Positions 62,330 to 64,000 of a DNA stretch of 64,000 nt are shown one piece after another (the stretch's first letter is position 1; every line of letters starts with the position of its first letter). Both the position numbers and the translations under genes were made by a program. The stretch spans positions 806,001-870,000 of the forward strand of contig NZ_CP076543.1 in assembly GCF_030440515.1 (NCBI RefSeq). Reading direction: 5' to 3'. The notes below the pieces were generated by a model. The model did not search any database. It had not been told where the DNA came from and saw only the letters and a list, made by a program, of their open reading frames with translations. The DNA is from Streptomyces xanthophaeus. GTDB lineage: Bacteria; Actinomycetota; Actinomycetes; Streptomycetales; Streptomycetaceae.

Positions 62330-63029
62330 TCAGCTCTGGCCAGGCGGCGGTGGCCCGATCCGGGCCTCCAAGTACCTCTGCACCGGCTCGAAGAGCCCGG
62401 ACGGGACGTACGGCGGCACCTCTGTAAGCGCCTCGGCCCGGACCGGCACTCGCCGAACTCGGCATCGTCCCAGGGCCGACTCTTGAGAGCAGAGTGATGG
62501 TGCAGCACCCGGCCGCCGGTGGCCATGCCGGCGGGCGAGCGGGTCCGTACGGCGTCGCGGTGGACGTCCGGTGCGGCCAGGGCCATGGGGCTGTCGACGT
62601 GGACCGGCACATGGCGGGGCAGCGTGCCGTCGCCGCGCAGGGTGGCCAGCTCGTGCAGGACGGCCGCGGTGCGGTCGATCGCGAAGGCCGAGATGACCAC
62701 GGTCCCGCCCCGGGACAGCGCGCGGGTGATCACCGAGGCGAATTCCCGGCGGGCGCTCTCGTGGTCATGGCGGCGGTTGCCGTACGTCGACTCCATCAGC
62801 AGGACGTCGGCGCCCGGGAACGGCTCGGGTGGCCGGGGCGGCCGAGGTCGCCGCTGTCCCGGTTGCGGCGCCGTGGGTCCGCGACACCCTGGAAGAGTCC
62901 GCAATCGACGAGGATCCGGGCGTGACCGCTCTCGACCAGGAACTTGCTGCCGGTGACCGTCCGCACTCCGCCGAGGAACCTCAGCAGGGCCGGGCGGGCG
63001 GTAGCAGGGGACGGGGCTGACCGGGACAT
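62330..63029 (-). pseudogene. Beta-CASP metallo-beta-lactamase gene with internal deletions
   Basis: It starts with a good GGAGGG site and [20 protein letters not shown], then [16 protein letters not shown] and LVDCGLFQG, the beginning of beta-CASP MBL proteins. It then jumps from RRRNRDSG to DLGRPGHP and, after a frame change, to [20 protein letters not shown]. The HxHxDH metal site that should lie between is gone, with about 150 codons. Later [14 protein letters not shown] is partly lost as well, and the tail changes frame again. Clearly non-functional. Confidence 0.8.
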
Positions 63030-63205
63030 GGCAGCAGCCCTCCTTCGGTACGGATGCCGGTCTCCCACCGTCGCACCGCAACGCCCTGTCCGCCGGGTAC
63101 CGACCGGTCCCGGGTCGGGGCCGACCGGCCCAAGCGGGACGGAGGGACACGGGCGCAGCCTGACGGTGCCCCCTCCCGCACAGCACACAGAGAGAAGGCC
63201 GCGCC

Positions 63206-64000
63206 ATGAAGGCACTCGTCTTCCACGGGCCCGGACAGACCTCCTGGCAGGACGTCCCGGACCCCTCGGTCAAGGATGCCGCCGACGCGATCGTCCGGGT
63301 CGACGCCGTCACCATCTGCGGCACCGACCTGCACATCATCAAGGGCGATGTTCCGGAAGTGACACCCGGACGGGTCCTCGGCCACGAAGCCGTCGGGACC
63401 GTCGTCGAGACCGGCGGTGACGTCCGCAGCGTCCGCCCCGGCGACCGCGTCCTGATCTCCTGCATCTCCGCCTGCGGTCGCTGCCGGTTCTGCCGCGAGG
63501 GCCACTACGGCCAGTGCCGCGGAGGAGGCGGCTGGGTCCTGGGCCACACCATCGACGGCACTCAGGCCGAATACGTACGCGTCCCCTTCGCCGACCTCTC
63601 CGTCCACCCGCTGCCCAGCGCCCTGGCCGGCCACGACGCCGTACTGCTCGCCGACATCTTCCCGACCTCCTACGAGGTCGGCGTGCTCAACGGCAACGTG
63701 CGCCCCGGCGACACCGTCGTCGTGGTCGGCGCCGGACCCATCGGCCTGGCCTCCATCGCCACCGCACAGCTCTACAGCCCCGGCCGGATCATCGCCGTCG
63801 ACCTCGCAGCGTCCCGGCTCGCCGCCGCACGCGACCTCGGCGCAGACGCCACCGCAAGCGCGGACGAAGAGCCCGAGCGGCTGGTGGAGGACCTCACCGA
63901 CGGGCTCGGCGCGGACGTGGTCATCGAGGCCGTGGGCGTACCCGAGGCGTTCGAGATGTGCACCCGCATGGTCCGCCCGGGCGGCCGGGTCGCCAACATC
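63206..64000 (+). CDS. Zinc-dependent alcohol dehydrogenase (3' end outside window)
   Basis: Medium-chain dehydrogenase oxidising an alcohol with NAD(P). The first 265 residues are present. Catalytic zinc ligands: TICGTDLH Cys and GHEAVG His-Glu. The structural zinc loop has four cysteines in [19 protein letters not shown]. Rossmann loop [15 protein letters not shown]. This resembles threonine/sorbitol/secondary alcohol dehydrogenases of Streptomyces. ATG 63206 follows AGAAGG. The frame is open to the window end. Divergent from the beta-CASP pseudogene. Confidence 0.93.
   Translation, partial: MKALVFHGPGQTSWQDVPDPSVKDAADAIVRVDAVTICGTDLHIIKGDVPEVTPGRVLGHEAVGTVVETGGDVRSVRPGDRVLISCISACGRCRFCREGHYGQCRGGGGWVLGHTIDGTQAEYVRVPFADLSVHPLPSALAGHDAVLLADIFPTSYEVGVLNGNVRPGDTVVVVGAGPIGLASIATAQLYSPGRIIAVDLAASRLAAARDLGADATASADEEPERLVEDLTDGLGADVVIEAVGVPEAFEMCTRMVRPGGRVANI

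Overview
The window is very GC-rich, actinobacterial DNA that reads as a Streptomyces chromosome. GC-biased third codon positions, GTG/TTG starts, LAL-type LuxR and Ser/Thr kinase genes, DUF6243 and the cysteine leader peptides all fit. The layout looks like an accessory or chromosome-arm region: short operons on both strands, many regulators and several decayed genes. It opens inside kdpB and ends inside an alcohol dehydrogenase gene.

Layout. 1-5.3 kb: potassium uptake and sensing (kdpB partial, kdpC, kdpE, kdpD). 5.4-9.6 kb: serine hydrolase, membrane protein, a divergent GbsR/MarR-type regulator and arylamine N-acetyltransferase. 9.7-14.4 kb: secreted trypsin-like protease with a propeller-like tail, secreted/anchored proteins and a frameshifted secreted-protein gene. 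14.5-16.4 kb: probable copper handling (His/Met-rich membrane protein, UreH-like permease with a cupredoxin tail, HMA chaperone). 16.4-20.1 kb: arsenic island (arsC, arsR, aquaglyceroporin, second arsR, flavoprotein) with clear operator palindromes and no ArsB/Acr3 pump in view. 20.2-25.8 kb: atypical zinc-ribbon SDR, thioesterase, intact NADAR gene and a patch of decayed genes including a second-copy coaD. 25.8-38.3 kb: LAL regulator, NCS1 permease, HEAT/SUKH-like protein, MBL hydrolase, membrane kinase plus a partner with a related ectodomain, and a repeat-containing fibre-like protein.

38.4-43.4 kb is a sulfur-acquisition locus: winged-helix regulator, SfnB/DszC-like acyl-CoA dehydrogenase homologue, Rrf2 regulator and an SsuA-like lipoprotein. 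The winged-helix and SsuA genes each have an upstream short leader ORF encoding RRH(I/V)D(L/F)xRxxSA(I/V)C. A shared CCTA(T/C)C...GGGAA element occurs three times. These peptides were found by direct translation of the intergenic DNA and are the best-supported unusual feature here.

43.4-51.9 kb: DUF6243, a PadR/methyltransferase pair that has lost both facing 5' ends, a three-gene operon of a membrane-anchored CHAT protease, a small cysteine-containing protein and a multi-pass membrane protein, then APH-like and Nudix genes. 52-60.2 kb: hypothetical proteins, a PD40-propeller kinase, a protein carrying an AA10-type LPMO domain without signal peptide, and a DUF4246 protein. 60.4-64 kb: membrane protein, IS5-like transposase remnant, internally deleted beta-CASP MBL pseudogene and the alcohol dehydrogenase.
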